Below are positions 18,596 to 27,618 of a stretch of DNA of 64,000 nucleotides, in pieces. Positions within the stretch are counted from its first letter, which is position 1. Each line of letters starts with the position of its first letter. Made by a program: the position numbers and the translations under genes. The notes under the pieces are model-generated. The model ran no database searches. It worked only from the letters and a program-made list of their open reading frames with translations, and was not told the DNA's origin. Source of the DNA: an uncultured Lachnospiraceae bacterium (GTDB taxonomy: Bacteria > Bacillota > Clostridia > Lachnospirales > Lachnospiraceae); contig CACXMK010000001.1 in assembly GCA_902768735.1 (NCBI GenBank), positions 90,440 to 154,439 of the forward strand, written 5' to 3'.

Positions 18596-21500
18596 TTACT
18601 TCACAATCAACCTCCTTCTGTAGAAGATGACTCCGGCAATTCCCGCAATAGCCGTCATCAGCACAAGGCTCCAGGCACCCATGCCGCTGTCATCACCGGT
18701 TCGCGCGCCGGGAGGCGAAGGATGTTTCACGGTCTGTGCCTTATCCTCAAGGTCCCGATGGAAGCCGATGACGGTCTCATCGCCGGTCTTAGAATTGATC
18801 TCATAAAGAGTTTCAAATACTACGTACTCACCTTCCTTGAGCTTCGAACTGTCAAATGTAAAGGAAACCTTTACGGTCCCGTTCGTTTCTTTTGTCGTAA
18901 ACACCGCCTCTCCGACGATTTCACTTCCTCCGGCTTTAGCTGCTTTGCCGGTTGATTTGTTCATCAGAATACCGCTCACCCGGCATTTCGTACCAGGCAT
19001 AGCGTTCTTATACTCAACATCGTCTACGATTGTAACTGTCCCATTGTAGGAAATTTCATGGTCCCCGTCTTTTGCGTCTGTTGCGGTAGTACGGACTTCC
19101 GGCACATGAACAGTCTGTTCTTCGTCGTTGATGTCCTTATGCTCCGCAACGATCCTGCCTCTGCACACAATCTCTTCGTACGCCACAAGGCTCCTGCCGC
19201 CAAGTCCGCTTGTATTGAACGTGAATGTGACCTCTGCCGTGCCGTCGGCTGTATCAGGGATGAATGTAGCGGAAGCTGTCACTTTCTTGCCGTCGACCAG
19301 GACGGACTCACCGGCCGCTTTGTCCATGAGGACACCGCTTACTTCGTGGGGCACGCCCGGAGTAAGGCCCTCATATGTAATCGTATCGGTCAGCTCCACG
19401 TCAGAACCGGCAGGCACAAGATGTCCGCCGCTTTCCTTGTTGACAAGCATGGTACCGATCTTCGGAACTGCGACCGTCTGGTTATCGTTGTTAATGTCTT
19501 TATGGACAGCTAACTCAACTCCATTGTGGCTCACTGTCTCTCCTACCACGAGCTCCTCGCCCGCAAGGTCGGAAGCATCAACCTTAAAGCTTATGTAGAG
19601 GACGCCGCTCACGATCTCACCGTCACTGCCGGAAGGCGTGAAAGTGACTTTTTCCGCATCAAACGCGACACTGCCCTCGCCGCTCGCCGCGACGATCTCG
19701 GAAGGAACGGTATGCGCGTCGTCAAAGCTGATGCCGCTGCCCTCGGGCTTGATCTTAACTTCACCGCCGACCTCATAGGTCTTGCCGGCAACCAGTCCGT
19801 TATAAGAAACCTCGTCGACGACGATCCTGTCCTTTGCCGCGAGCACTTCCTTGCCGCCGGATTCGCCGTCATAAGCGTTCGTCTCGATGCCGGGGATGAC
19901 GACAGTCTGCTCCATGTCGTTTATGTCCTCATGCTTTGCAACAACGTGACCACCACAGGAAAGTACCTCGAACGCAATAAGCGCCTTGCCATCAAACCCA
20001 TTGGTATTGAAGGTAAATCTTACTTCTGCGGTGCCGTCAGCTGTATCCGGAATGAACGCGGCGGAAGCTTTCACTTCCTGCCCATTGACCAGAACCTGCT
20101 CACCCGTCGCCTTGTCCATAAGGACGCCGGTGACTTCGTACGCATCGCCCGGGATGAGGTTCTCGTAAGCTACCGTGTCTACGAGCTCGACATCGGTGTC
20201 CGCAGCCGCGACGTGCTCACCGCTCCCGTCGACGACCAAAGTGGTGCCGATCTTCGGGAAATGAATGGTCTGTTCTTCATCATCCGGGTTCCAATGTTCC
20301 GCACCGGGGATATTCTCCCAGTCATCGTTCGTATCGTCCGGCACAAGCTCTTCTTTTACTACGAGCGTTTTGCCCCCAAGAGCTTCTTCGCTGCAGCTGA
20401 ACTCAAATGTGACATCGACTGTTCCAGCCAGTTCGTCACCTGTCCTGAATTTCTTCAAGGCAGTGATCCCGTTTCCGTTTTCATCCTTGAAAGGCTTTTC
20501 CGTAGCCTTGTCCATGAGCGTGCCCTTCATCGTATAGTCGGTGTTCTCGTTAAGGTACTCATAGGATACCGTGTCAATGATCCTTATCAAGCCGTTCCCG
20601 GCGTATGCCATATGGCTGCGGGTCAGCTCGTCAACAGCGGAGGTTCTGATCGAAGGAGTCTTGGGGGTGTCGCTTACCGATATAGAATTTCCTACAGGCT
20701 CCATACCATGTACTACAATAAACTTTGCCTGCCCCTCGCTGTTCAAGACAATATTACCGATCAGCATGGATGCGCCTCCACCGAAATCGGGGTTGTTCTC
20801 ATAGCCGTCAGCGGGCTTTGTCTCAGTAATGGTGACTGTGCCAAGCGGAAATGTCGGGTTGCCCCTATTGTCAAGGTAGAACTCGTCTCCGCTCACAAAA
20901 GTTTCTGTCTGTACACAGTCACTGAAACGCGCAATATACTCACCGTTTTTCTCAATGGTCTTGATGGTCCAACTGCGCTCGGGCCCGGAAGGCAGCTCTT
21001 CTTCGGAATCATAGTATCCCTTGTAATAGCTGAAGGTAAATTCAGTTCCGGTAAGGCTCCTGGCCTTTACGCCGTTTGCCGCCTTCTTAACGATTCTGAT
21101 CTGTGCCGGGTCCGTCTTGGGAGTGTCCTCCACCATGATCTCCAGAGGGACACCTGCCGCGAGACCGCTCTTATCAACGTTGAATACTTCTTCGTTAATG
21201 TAGAAGCCTTCAGGGGCTTTGATCTCCTTGACCCAGTAGTCACCTGCAGGAAGGCTCTTGCCCGATGCAGCAAGACCGTCTTCGTCTGTCACGAGGACAT
21301 CAACCGGCTCTCCGGAACAATCCTCGCTGGCATAGATACCGAATTCCGCGCCTGCAAGGGAATAGCAGGTGTTGCCCTCAGTGATATCCGGGTTGCCAGA
21401 CTCTTTAACGACCGTTACGCCGACCTTCACAACAGGCTCCTGAACAGTCCTGTCGATCAACGAATAACGTGCCTCCGCTTCAAGCGCGGGAGTTGTGTCA

Positions 21501-23164
21501 ATAGAGAAATTACCAACCTTGTTGTAACCTTCAGGGGCCTTTACCTCTGTAACATAGTAATTCTGTATAAGCAGCTTATTTCCGTCCGCATCGGCCTTAA
21601 GCTGCTCCGATTTACCGCTTGCGTCTGTCGTCACCGTGCCAACCAGCTTGGTACGCTGCACATCTTTGTAGATGTTAAAAACCGCGCCTGCAAGGGAAGG
21701 GGCTTGTGTTCCCTCGGGGACACCCTTCGGCTCCTTGATGATCCGCAGGAAAACGTACTTGTAGTTCTCTGTGACTTCTACCGACTTACTGTCATTCGAT
21801 GCAAGTGTGACTGAGTATACTGTATTACTGAGCACATAACCGCCCTTGGTGGGCGCCTTCGTCTCGATAATGTAATACGTACCCGGGTCAGTTTCGTACG
21901 AGTTTGATTTTCCATTGCTGTTGATCGTCAGGGTCTTGATCGCGTTTCGCCTGCCTGCCGCGTCATCCCTTGTTTTATAGACACCGTACTGCGCTCCGGC
22001 AAGGCTGTAATTGCTGTTAGCCTTGATCTTTGCCAGCATCTCTTCATCGCTTTCATTCGGTGCCTTCTCGATGATGAAGGACGCCTTGTGCGGTACAAGC
22101 TCGAAGCTTCCAAAGCCGAAGTCCTGGTCAGTCCTTCCATATGTTACAACGTACACATAGTATCCGCCCGGGACTGACAGATCCTCAATCGCACTGACGA
22201 ATGCCTTGACATGCTCTTTGAGCTTGTTCGTCGTATCAATGAACCCGTCGCCTACATTTGATTTATACGCATAACCGAGGCGCGCGTATATCTCTGCTGC
22301 AGCCACATGCGTCACGATGTTGTTGGTGCCAGTGTCAGTAGTACCCGTAATTCTCTGGACTGTCGCCTTGCCCGGACCATAAGCGCCATAATAAAACGCT
22401 TTTACGAGCATCGGTGCCGTCATCTCGTAAACCTTAGTGCCGGTCTGGCCGACAATATTTCCTCCAAGACGGGGGTCCACGCAGATCGTATTACCTACCG
22501 CTTCGCTGTCATTGAGCAGGGCTGTGTAACTCGCCGTTTTCCAGGTACCATACCCCCTCGACTCATAAAGGTAGTAATGTCCCTGTCTGGACGTGATCGA
22601 GACTTTGTCAGACACGTCTTTTTTTGAGCCGGTACCGCCTCTCGTCCAGTCCGGCTCAGGAGCGGCCTTTTCCGACGCGCTTTTCAGGGGCATGGCAGTT
22701 TCATCGGGTTTCGTTGTCTCATCGGCCACATCGGGTACAGTGGTTTCGCCACTCCTGCCGATCTCTTCTTCTGCCGCGTGTTCCACATCCGACGCCTGAG
22801 TACAGCCGGCGTCCGGGTCATCGGTAGTCTCTGCTTCCTGTACAGCTGTGCTGCCGGCATCCTGCTCCTTTGCGATTTCCATCCACGGCTCATTTGTGCT
22901 TCCTATGTCCGATTCATCTGTAGCTCCGGCATCTGGTTCCTCTGCGGCCTCTGTCACTGTCTCACCTGCACTTCCGGTTTCTGGTTCGTCTGCAGCCTCT
23001 GTTTCGGGTTCTGTGCCCGAAATCGCAGTTTCTATGCCTCTTTCTTCTGAAGCTGCAGTATCTGTATCCGCAGCGCCTGACATCGCCGCGCCTTGCAGGG
23101 CGTATGAAAAAACAAGCACCGCCACGAACACGGATGCCACAATCCTGTTCTTCCACTTTTTCAT
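18596..23164 (-). CDS. large surface adhesin/pilin-like protein with SpaA and VaFE (T-Q ester) repeats
   Basis: 1522 aa, signal peptide in the first about 30 residues (MKKWKNRIVASVFVAVLVFS). Residues about 35-170 are an acidic Thr/Glu/Asp-rich stalk. A thioester-domain-like module follows, with C228 (TICVDPRLGG) and, where related domains have TQxA, a THVAAAE motif (H286). Then four SpaA/Cna-B-type domains (about 360-830; KAPEGYNKV, KEIKAPEGF, ETKPADGYE) and five VaFE repeats (about 836-1480) with IVDTVSYEYL-like starts, VAYEEI/AFEVL cores and EQTV ends, the Thr and Gln expected for intramolecular ester bonds. The C-terminus has GARTGDDSG, a membrane helix and RRR: a sorting signal without LPXTG. 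Starts ATG behind ACGGAGGGAAAA. No sortase gene is in the window. Confidence 0.9.
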   Translation of the reverse strand: MKKWKNRIVASVFVAVLVFSYALQGAAMSGAADTDTAASEERGIETAISGTEPETEAADEPETGSAGETVTEAAEEPDAGATDESDIGSTNEPWMEIAKEQDAGSTAVQEAETTDDPDAGCTQASDVEHAAEEEIGRSGETTVPDVADETTKPDETAMPLKSASEKAAPEPDWTRGGTGSKKDVSDKVSITSRQGHYYLYESRGYGTWKTASYTALLNDSEAVGNTICVDPRLGGNIVGQTGTKVYEMTAPMLVKAFYYGAYGPGKATVQRITGTTDTGTNNIVTHVAAAEIYARLGYAYKSNVGDGFIDTTNKLKEHVKAFVSAIEDLSVPGGYYVYVVTYGRTDQDFGFGSFELVPHKASFIIEKAPNESDEEMLAKIKANSNYSLAGAQYGVYKTRDDAAGRRNAIKTLTINSNGKSNSYETDPGTYYIIETKAPTKGGYVLSNTVYSVTLASNDSKSVEVTENYKYVFLRIIKEPKGVPEGTQAPSLAGAVFNIYKDVQRTKLVGTVTTDASGKSEQLKADADGNKLLIQNYYVTEVKAPEGYNKVGNFSIDTTPALEAEARYSLIDRTVQEPVVKVGVTVVKESGNPDITEGNTCYSLAGAEFGIYASEDCSGEPVDVLVTDEDGLAASGKSLPAGDYWVKEIKAPEGFYINEEVFNVDKSGLAAGVPLEIMVEDTPKTDPAQIRIVKKAANGVKARSLTGTEFTFSYYKGYYDSEEELPSGPERSWTIKTIEKNGEYIARFSDCVQTETFVSGDEFYLDNRGNPTFPLGTVTITETKPADGYENNPDFGGGASMLIGNIVLNSEGQAKFIVVHGMEPVGNSISVSDTPKTPSIRTSAVDELTRSHMAYAGNGLIRIIDTVSYEYLNENTDYTMKGTLMDKATEKPFKDENGNGITALKKFRTGDELAGTVDVTFEFSCSEEALGGKTLVVKEELVPDDTNDDWENIPGAEHWNPDDEEQTIHFPKIGTTLVVDGSGEHVAAADTDVELVDTVAYENLIPGDAYEVTGVLMDKATGEQVLVNGQEVKASAAFIPDTADGTAEVRFTFNTNGFDGKALIAFEVLSCGGHVVAKHEDINDMEQTVVIPGIETNAYDGESGGKEVLAAKDRIVVDEVSYNGLVAGKTYEVGGEVKIKPEGSGISFDDAHTVPSEIVAASGEGSVAFDAEKVTFTPSGSDGEIVSGVLYISFKVDASDLAGEELVVGETVSHNGVELAVHKDINNDNQTVAVPKIGTMLVNKESGGHLVPAGSDVELTDTITYEGLTPGVPHEVSGVLMDKAAGESVLVDGKKVTASATFIPDTADGTAEVTFTFNTSGLGGRSLVAYEEIVCRGRIVAEHKDINDEEQTVHVPEVRTTATDAKDGDHEISYNGTVTIVDDVEYKNAMPGTKCRVSGILMNKSTGKAAKAGGSEIVGEAVFTTKETNGTVKVSFTFDSSKLKEGEYVVFETLYEINSKTGDETVIGFHRDLEDKAQTVKHPSPPGARTGDDSGMGAWSLVLMTAIAGIAGVIFYRRRLIVK

Positions 23165-23530
23165 TTTTCCCTCCGTTTTGAAACGCCGCGCTGTAATCTT
23201 ACGGCAGCGTTTCTGATCCTGATTTACTGTGTTCCTCTATGTACTGAACAGGCTCCCTCCATGATCGCCAGATCACTGGACAGCAGCAAAACCGCTATAC
23301 GGAGATACTCCGGTGCACAGCTTTGCAAAGCCTGGTTGTTTTTGTTTCATTTTAATTAGCTCAAAAATGGTAAACTGCGCGGAACAGAGCGCGGAAAGAC
23401 AGTCTTGCGACAACGGGATGTGACCGTCCTTGGTTCCGAGGCATCAGAACAATGCCGGACTCGGAGCCGATGAAAAAAGTATAGGGCTGCTGCCAAAAGC
23501 TCAGCAACAATTGTTTCACAACTACGGCGC
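23165..23530 (-). other. 366-bp leader/intergenic region upstream of the surface protein
   Basis: No gene is supported here. On the minus strand TTGCTG, 18-bp spacer, TATACT (near 23485-23515) could be a promoter giving a leader of about 300 nt with several small inverted repeats. Two tiny open frames are visible: a 25-codon one starting ATGAAACAAAAACAACCAGG, and an overlapping frame ending MEGACSVHRGTQ-stop just before the gene. I do not recognise a known riboswitch; GEMM-type (c-di-GMP) signatures are absent. Confidence 0.4.
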
Positions 23531-23532
23531 AC

Positions 23533-23563
23533 AAAAAAAGCACACCGCGCGGTGTGCTTTTTT
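23533..23563. terminator. bidirectional terminator after the HerA-like gene
   Basis: AAAAAAAGCACACCG / CGGTGTGCTTTTTT perfect stem flanked by A- and T-runs. It ends the HerA-like transcript on the minus strand; it also separates that gene from the surface-protein leader. Confidence 0.85.
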
Positions 23564-23621
23564 AATTTCGTTATTTTCGTTTTTTACTTGGTGTTTTTCG
23601 AGTGGTTTTTCCGCCAAAGGC

Positions 23622-25253
23622 TCAGTTGCCGAACAGGGTGTTCAGGATGCCTCTTCCAAGGCTTGCGCCGAGATTACCGCCGAGCGTCTTGCCGAATTTG
23701 CCACCGATCGTTCCGCCGACAGTCTTTCCGACTTCGCGTCCAACAGTGCCGGCCACAGTGCTCCCTACTGTCTTGGCAGCTTTCTTCTTGGCAGCAGCTT
23801 CCTTCTGTGCCTCACGCTCTGCCTCACGCTCCGCTTTCTCCTGCTCTCTCTGAGCAGCTTTTTCTGCAGCTAACGCTTCCTTTTCTCTGAGCTTCGCTGC
23901 CGCCGCTTCCGCCTTCGCAATCTCAGCTTCTTCTTTTGCCTTTGCCAGCGCTGCTTCCTTCTCAAGACCCAGTCTTAAGAGGATCTCGTATGCAGAATCC
24001 GGGTCATAAGACTCAGCATATTTTGCATAGAGGAGACTGTCTCTGATACTCTGCGCTCTCTCCTCATCTGTCACAGCGCCCATGCGGCTCTGCGGCGGGA
24101 GCACTTTACACCTCTGCACGATCCCGGGCGTACCGTCTTCCTGCAGGAAGGAGATGACAGCTTCACCGGTTCCAAGTCCCATGATCGTATCGAACGTATT
24201 GAAAGCAGGATTCTCGCGGAACGAGTCAGCCGCAGCGCGGACCGCTTTCTGGTCTGCCGGTGTGTAAGCGCGCAGTGCGTGCTGGATCCTGTTGCTGAGC
24301 TGCGCCAGGACGCCGTCCGGAATATCCCTGGGATTCTGCGTGCAGAAATAGACGCCAACACCTTTGGAGCGAACCAGTTTAACGACCTGCTCTACCTTCT
24401 CAAGAAGGGATTTCGGAGCGTCGGCAAACAGGAGGTGCGCCTCGTCAAAGAAGAATACCATCTTCGGCTTCGAAGGATCCCCTACTTCAGGGAGTTTTTC
24501 AAACAATTCAGAAAGCATCCACAGAAGGAATGTGGAGTAGAGCCTTCCGTTATTGATCAGGCTCTCGCTATCAAGAATATTGATCACGCCCTTGCCATCC
24601 TCTGTGGCGATCCAGTCACGGATATTGAGTCCGGGTTCTGAGAAAAACACTTCTCCTCCGTCGATCTCCAGGGCTACAACCGCACGAAGGATCGCGGCGA
24701 TCGAAGCCGGGCTCATCTTGCCGTACTCCGCCTCAAACTCGCTTCGGTTGGCGTTGACGTAGTTGAGCATGGACTTGAGATCCTTTGTATCGATCAGAAG
24801 GAGGCCGTTGTCATCGGCGATCTTGAAAACGATCGTGAGGATATTGGTCTGCAGCTCATTGAGTTTCATGATACGGGCGAGAAGGAGCGGTCCCATCTCC
24901 GAGATCGTGGTCCGCAGCTGAATGCCCTTTTCCCCGTAGATATCCCAAAAATTGACGGGGTATCCCTTGAAGGCAAACCCGTTCTCCGCGAGGCCGAATC
25001 TCTCGATCCTCGCCTGCATATCCTCGCTGTCCTTACCGGGAGCCATCATTCCTGCAAGGTCACCTTTGACATCCGCGAGAAAGACAGGAACTCCCATATC
25101 ACTGAAAGCCTCTGCCATGACCCGGAGCGTAACTGTTTTTCCGGTTCCCGTCGCACCGGCGATCAGACCGTGCCGGTTTGCCTTTCCCGGAAGAAGAAAT
25201 ATCTCCTCACCTTCATCATTGATTGCCAGCCAAACTTTACCATCCTTAAACAC
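23622..25253 (-). CDS. HerA-like helicase-domain ATPase (DUF853/YjgR family)
   Basis: 543 aa. I chose the GTG at 25253 because a near-perfect Shine-Dalgarno (GGGGGTGA) stands four bases before it; a longer in-frame start 11 codons upstream lacks one. Walker A GATGTGKT (about 33-40), Walker B MVFFFDEAHLLFADAP, plus VYFCTQNPRDIPDGVLAQLS typical of the DUF853/YjgR group of HerA/FtsK-like ATPases, whose role is unknown. After about residue 410 comes a long Ala/Glu/Lys coiled coil (KEKEALAAEKAAQREQEKAE), and the last about 50 residues are a glycine-zipper pattern (GGTIGGKFGKTLGGNLGASL), suggesting membrane contact or oligomerisation. Followed by a strong terminator. Confidence 0.9.
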   Translation of the reverse strand: MFKDGKVWLAINDEGEEIFLLPGKANRHGLIAGATGTGKTVTLRVMAEAFSDMGVPVFLADVKGDLAGMMAPGKDSEDMQARIERFGLAENGFAFKGYPVNFWDIYGEKGIQLRTTISEMGPLLLARIMKLNELQTNILTIVFKIADDNGLLLIDTKDLKSMLNYVNANRSEFEAEYGKMSPASIAAILRAVVALEIDGGEVFFSEPGLNIRDWIATEDGKGVINILDSESLINNGRLYSTFLLWMLSELFEKLPEVGDPSKPKMVFFFDEAHLLFADAPKSLLEKVEQVVKLVRSKGVGVYFCTQNPRDIPDGVLAQLSNRIQHALRAYTPADQKAVRAAADSFRENPAFNTFDTIMGLGTGEAVISFLQEDGTPGIVQRCKVLPPQSRMGAVTDEERAQSIRDSLLYAKYAESYDPDSAYEILLRLGLEKEAALAKAKEEAEIAKAEAAAAKLREKEALAAEKAAQREQEKAEREAEREAQKEAAAKKKAAKTVGSTVAGTVGREVGKTVGGTIGGKFGKTLGGNLGASLGRGILNTLFGN

Positions 25254-25403
25254 TTTGTCACCCCCGTTAATTCTGATTATGCGCAATCACAACCATATAA
25301 GAATATTATCATAAAAAGCCACAACTATTTCAACTATTTTCAGTATACACCAAAACCATTGAACGATGTTGTAAATCATGATAATGTAGATTTGTTGACC
25401 TTT

Positions 25404-25432
25404 TTGATTTATTTTCTAAGACACTATACAAT
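25404..25432 (+). promoter_or_regulatory. promoter of the plus-strand SGNH gene
   Basis: -35 TTGATT (25404-25409), 17-bp spacer, -10 TACAAT (25427-25432). The predicted transcript start lies past the first ATGATG, so translation should begin at the ATG at 25455, with a very short leader. Confidence 0.55.
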
Positions 25433-25454
25433 GATGACCGAAGCCCTCTTATTA

Positions 25455-26453
25455 ATGAAAAGAAACATCATCAGATTCGCTGCGTTTGCCTTAACTGGTT
25501 TTCTGTTACTGCAGGCTGCTTCCTTTTTTTTTCGTGGAAGTTACTGGTTCAGCAGAGGATTTATTTATGATCGAACGGCAAGGCTGGCTGCATTTGACAC
25601 AGAGACACCTGGTCAGATCGATGTGCTCAATCTTGGGGACAGCTTAAGCATCTGTGCTCTCTCCCCGCTGGAACTGTTCAGGGATTACGGTATCACTTCC
25701 TATAATCTCGGACAAGATATGCAGTTTCCTGTTGAATCTTATTATGCCTTAAAGCATGCGTTAAAGACACAGCCCATAAAAGTTGTGCTGCTGGAAACAA
25801 ATGCCATTTTTTATGAAAACAGCCTTGCGGATGAAGGCGTGAAAACTCTGTCTGAATCACTGCAGAGCCTATTTCCGTTCTTAAGATATCACAATCTTTG
25901 GAAAATACCGTTTATGAAAAAGAGTATCCGCAGTTATTTCAAAGGATATACGATCAACGAAATAGAGCGGCCGTTTACATACGATAAGGAATATGACTTC
26001 AACAATACTACCGTCTATTATCCGATAGCCAGACAGCAACTATTTCAATTAAAAAGAATTCAAAAACTCTGCGAAGACTATGGGATAACACTGATCCTGT
26101 ATAGTTCCGCTTCCATCATGAACTACTATACGATGCGTAAACATAACACTCTGATTGACATATGCAGAGAAAACGGAATACACTTTATTGACGCCAACTA
26201 CGACATTGCTTCCGTAAACGTAAACTGGGAAACGGACACTTGGGATAATGGTGACCACCTGAATCTCTCAGGATGCAGGAAAATGACCGCTTATCTCGGA
26301 GACCGTCTGAGAGCCACAGTAAATGATCTTCCTGATCACCGTTCAGACCCTCTCTATGTATCATGGACAGAAATGTATCAGGACTATCTTGCTGAAGTCG
26401 AAAAGATGGAAGGAAAGAACTATTCGATGATCGAAAATGAGCTCAGGCATTAA
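25455..26453 (+). CDS. membrane-anchored SGNH/DltD-like protein (paralogue 1)
   Basis: 332 aa from the ATG at 25455, chosen from the promoter position; no clear RBS is seen, and MMTEALLL eight codons earlier is an alternative. One N-terminal membrane helix (about 8-28) and an extracytoplasmic domain. SGNH block I is NLGDSLSI (nucleophile S63); block V is NGDHLNLSG near residue 270. The segment SPLELFRDYGITSYNLG closely matches the minus-strand SGNH gene at 27619-28686 (CPMELWRDYGYTSFNIG), so the two are paralogues. SGNH proteins of the DltD/AlgJ kind work with MBOAT proteins in acylating surface polymers. The gene converges on the end of the dlt-like operon and is AT-rich. Confidence 0.8.
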   Translation: MKRNIIRFAAFALTGFLLLQAASFFFRGSYWFSRGFIYDRTARLAAFDTETPGQIDVLNLGDSLSICALSPLELFRDYGITSYNLGQDMQFPVESYYALKHALKTQPIKVVLLETNAIFYENSLADEGVKTLSESLQSLFPFLRYHNLWKIPFMKKSIRSYFKGYTINEIERPFTYDKEYDFNNTTVYYPIARQQLFQLKRIQKLCEDYGITLILYSSASIMNYYTMRKHNTLIDICRENGIHFIDANYDIASVNVNWETDTWDNGDHLNLSGCRKMTAYLGDRLRATVNDLPDHRSDPLYVSWTEMYQDYLAEVEKMEGKNYSMIENELRH

Positions 26454-26460
26454 TATCAGT

Positions 26461-26498
26461 AAAAAGCGCACCGGCTTCATCACCGGTGCGCTTTTTTT
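26461..26498. terminator. bidirectional terminator between SGNH paralogue 1 and the glycosyltransferase
   Basis: AAAAAGCGCACCGG / CCGGTGCGCTTTTTTT, perfect 14-bp stem with an eight-base loop and runs on both sides; serves both convergent transcripts. Confidence 0.9.
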
Positions 26499-26528
26499 AC
26501 CTGCTTTTTTACACATATTTTTTTGCTG

Positions 26529-27569
26529 TCAACGATCAGACTCTTTTTGGTAAAACTGTCCTGTTCTTTCACTTATAATATAACGCGGACGATGTTTCAC
26601 TTCGAGATATATTTTGCCGATATACTCTCCGATTACTCCCAGCGCAATCAGCTGGACACCGCCCAGAAAGCAGACGATGGAAGTCATGCTGGCCCATCCG
26701 CTGACGGTTCTCCCCATACAGAAGCAAACTATAGACCAGATAACTCCAAGAATGCTGAATGCTGCAACAATGAATCCCATCAGAGTAATCAGACGGATCG
26801 GCTTAACAGAAAGACTCGTTATTCCATCGAATGCCAATGCCAGCATCTTTCTTAAGGGATAGTGGCTGTCACCTGCGATTCTCTCATGCCGCACATAATA
26901 AACAGTGCTGCTGCGGAAACCGACAAGCGGGAACAAACCTCTCAGAAACAGGTTTACTTCTTGAAAATCCGCGAATTCCTTCAATACGCGAGCAGAGACC
27001 AATCTGTAATCCGCATGGTTAAACACAACTTCGGCGCCCATCATGTTTAGCAATCTGTAGAATGACTCAGCTGTATTTTTCTTGAACCATGTATCATTGT
27101 TCCGGTCAGAACGAACACCATAGACAACCTCGCTGCCTTTTTTATACTCGGCGACCATCTGCGTCATTGCGTCGATGTCGTCCTGCCCGTCACAATCAAT
27201 AGATATTGTGATGTCGCAATGATCCTTAGCCTCCATTAATCCGGCCAGAACCGCATTTTGATGGCCTCTGTTTCTACTCTGGGAAATGCCAATCACATGA
27301 TCGTCTTTAACGGACAGATCAGAAATGATTCTCCAGGTTTCATCCGAAGATCCATCATTGACATACAATAATTTGCTCTGTTCATCCACGTCGCCAGCGC
27401 TGATCAGACTCAAAAGCTTATTAAGAAACATTTCTGAAGTCAGCGGAAGTACTTTTTCTTCGTTATAACAGGGGATGATGATCCATAGAACCGGGGTCGC
27501 GCATCTTACTGTCTCGTCTTTCGCTCTCCTCTTTTCGATTTTTGCTTTATCGTCTAATAAATCATCCAA
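26529..27569 (-). CDS. GtrB/DPM1-like polyprenyl-phosphate glycosyltransferase (GT2)
   Basis: 346 aa from a TTG codon eight bases behind AAAGGA. GT-A catalytic domain (about 25-245) with IIIPCYNEEKVLPLT, VNDGSSDETW and ISIDCDGQDDID (metal/nucleotide acidic residues), and QSRNRGHQNAVLAGL. Two C-terminal membrane helices (about 250-315). Enzymes of this type move a sugar from a nucleotide donor to undecaprenyl phosphate for later use outside the cell. It is the last gene of the dlt-like operon, 49 bp after SGNH paralogue 2, and is followed by a strong terminator. It probably supplies the sugar or the acceptor for the modification; which sugar is unknown. Confidence 0.88.
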   Translation of the reverse strand: MDDLLDDKAKIEKRRAKDETVRCATPVLWIIIPCYNEEKVLPLTSEMFLNKLLSLISAGDVDEQSKLLYVNDGSSDETWRIISDLSVKDDHVIGISQSRNRGHQNAVLAGLMEAKDHCDITISIDCDGQDDIDAMTQMVAEYKKGSEVVYGVRSDRNNDTWFKKNTAESFYRLLNMMGAEVVFNHADYRLVSARVLKEFADFQEVNLFLRGLFPLVGFRSSTVYYVRHERIAGDSHYPLRKMLALAFDGITSLSVKPIRLITLMGFIVAAFSILGVIWSIVCFCMGRTVSGWASMTSIVCFLGGVQLIALGVIGEYIGKIYLEVKHRPRYIISERTGQFYQKESDR

Positions 27570-27618
27570 AATGAATTCCTTTCACTGGTTGAACCTGTAC
27601 CCGGAAACAGCGATATTC

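Noticed and set aside
23165-23530. c-di-GMP (GEMM) riboswitch before the adhesin
   Set aside because: The conserved core and tetraloop-receptor sequences could not be found on either strand.
23361-23543. 60-aa minus-strand frame in the adhesin leader
   Set aside because: It starts inside a terminator stem, lacks an RBS and looks random; the region is better described as a leader.
23622-25253. Mobile-element or conjugation origin for the HerA-like ATPase
   Set aside because: No relaxase, integrase, att sites or other transfer genes are present; the DUF853 family is commonly chromosomal.
25170-25454. N-terminal extension of the plus-strand SGNH protein back into the HerA-like gene
   Set aside because: It would overlap the start of a well-supported gene, and the candidate promoter lies inside it; the hydrophobic anchor begins after 25455.
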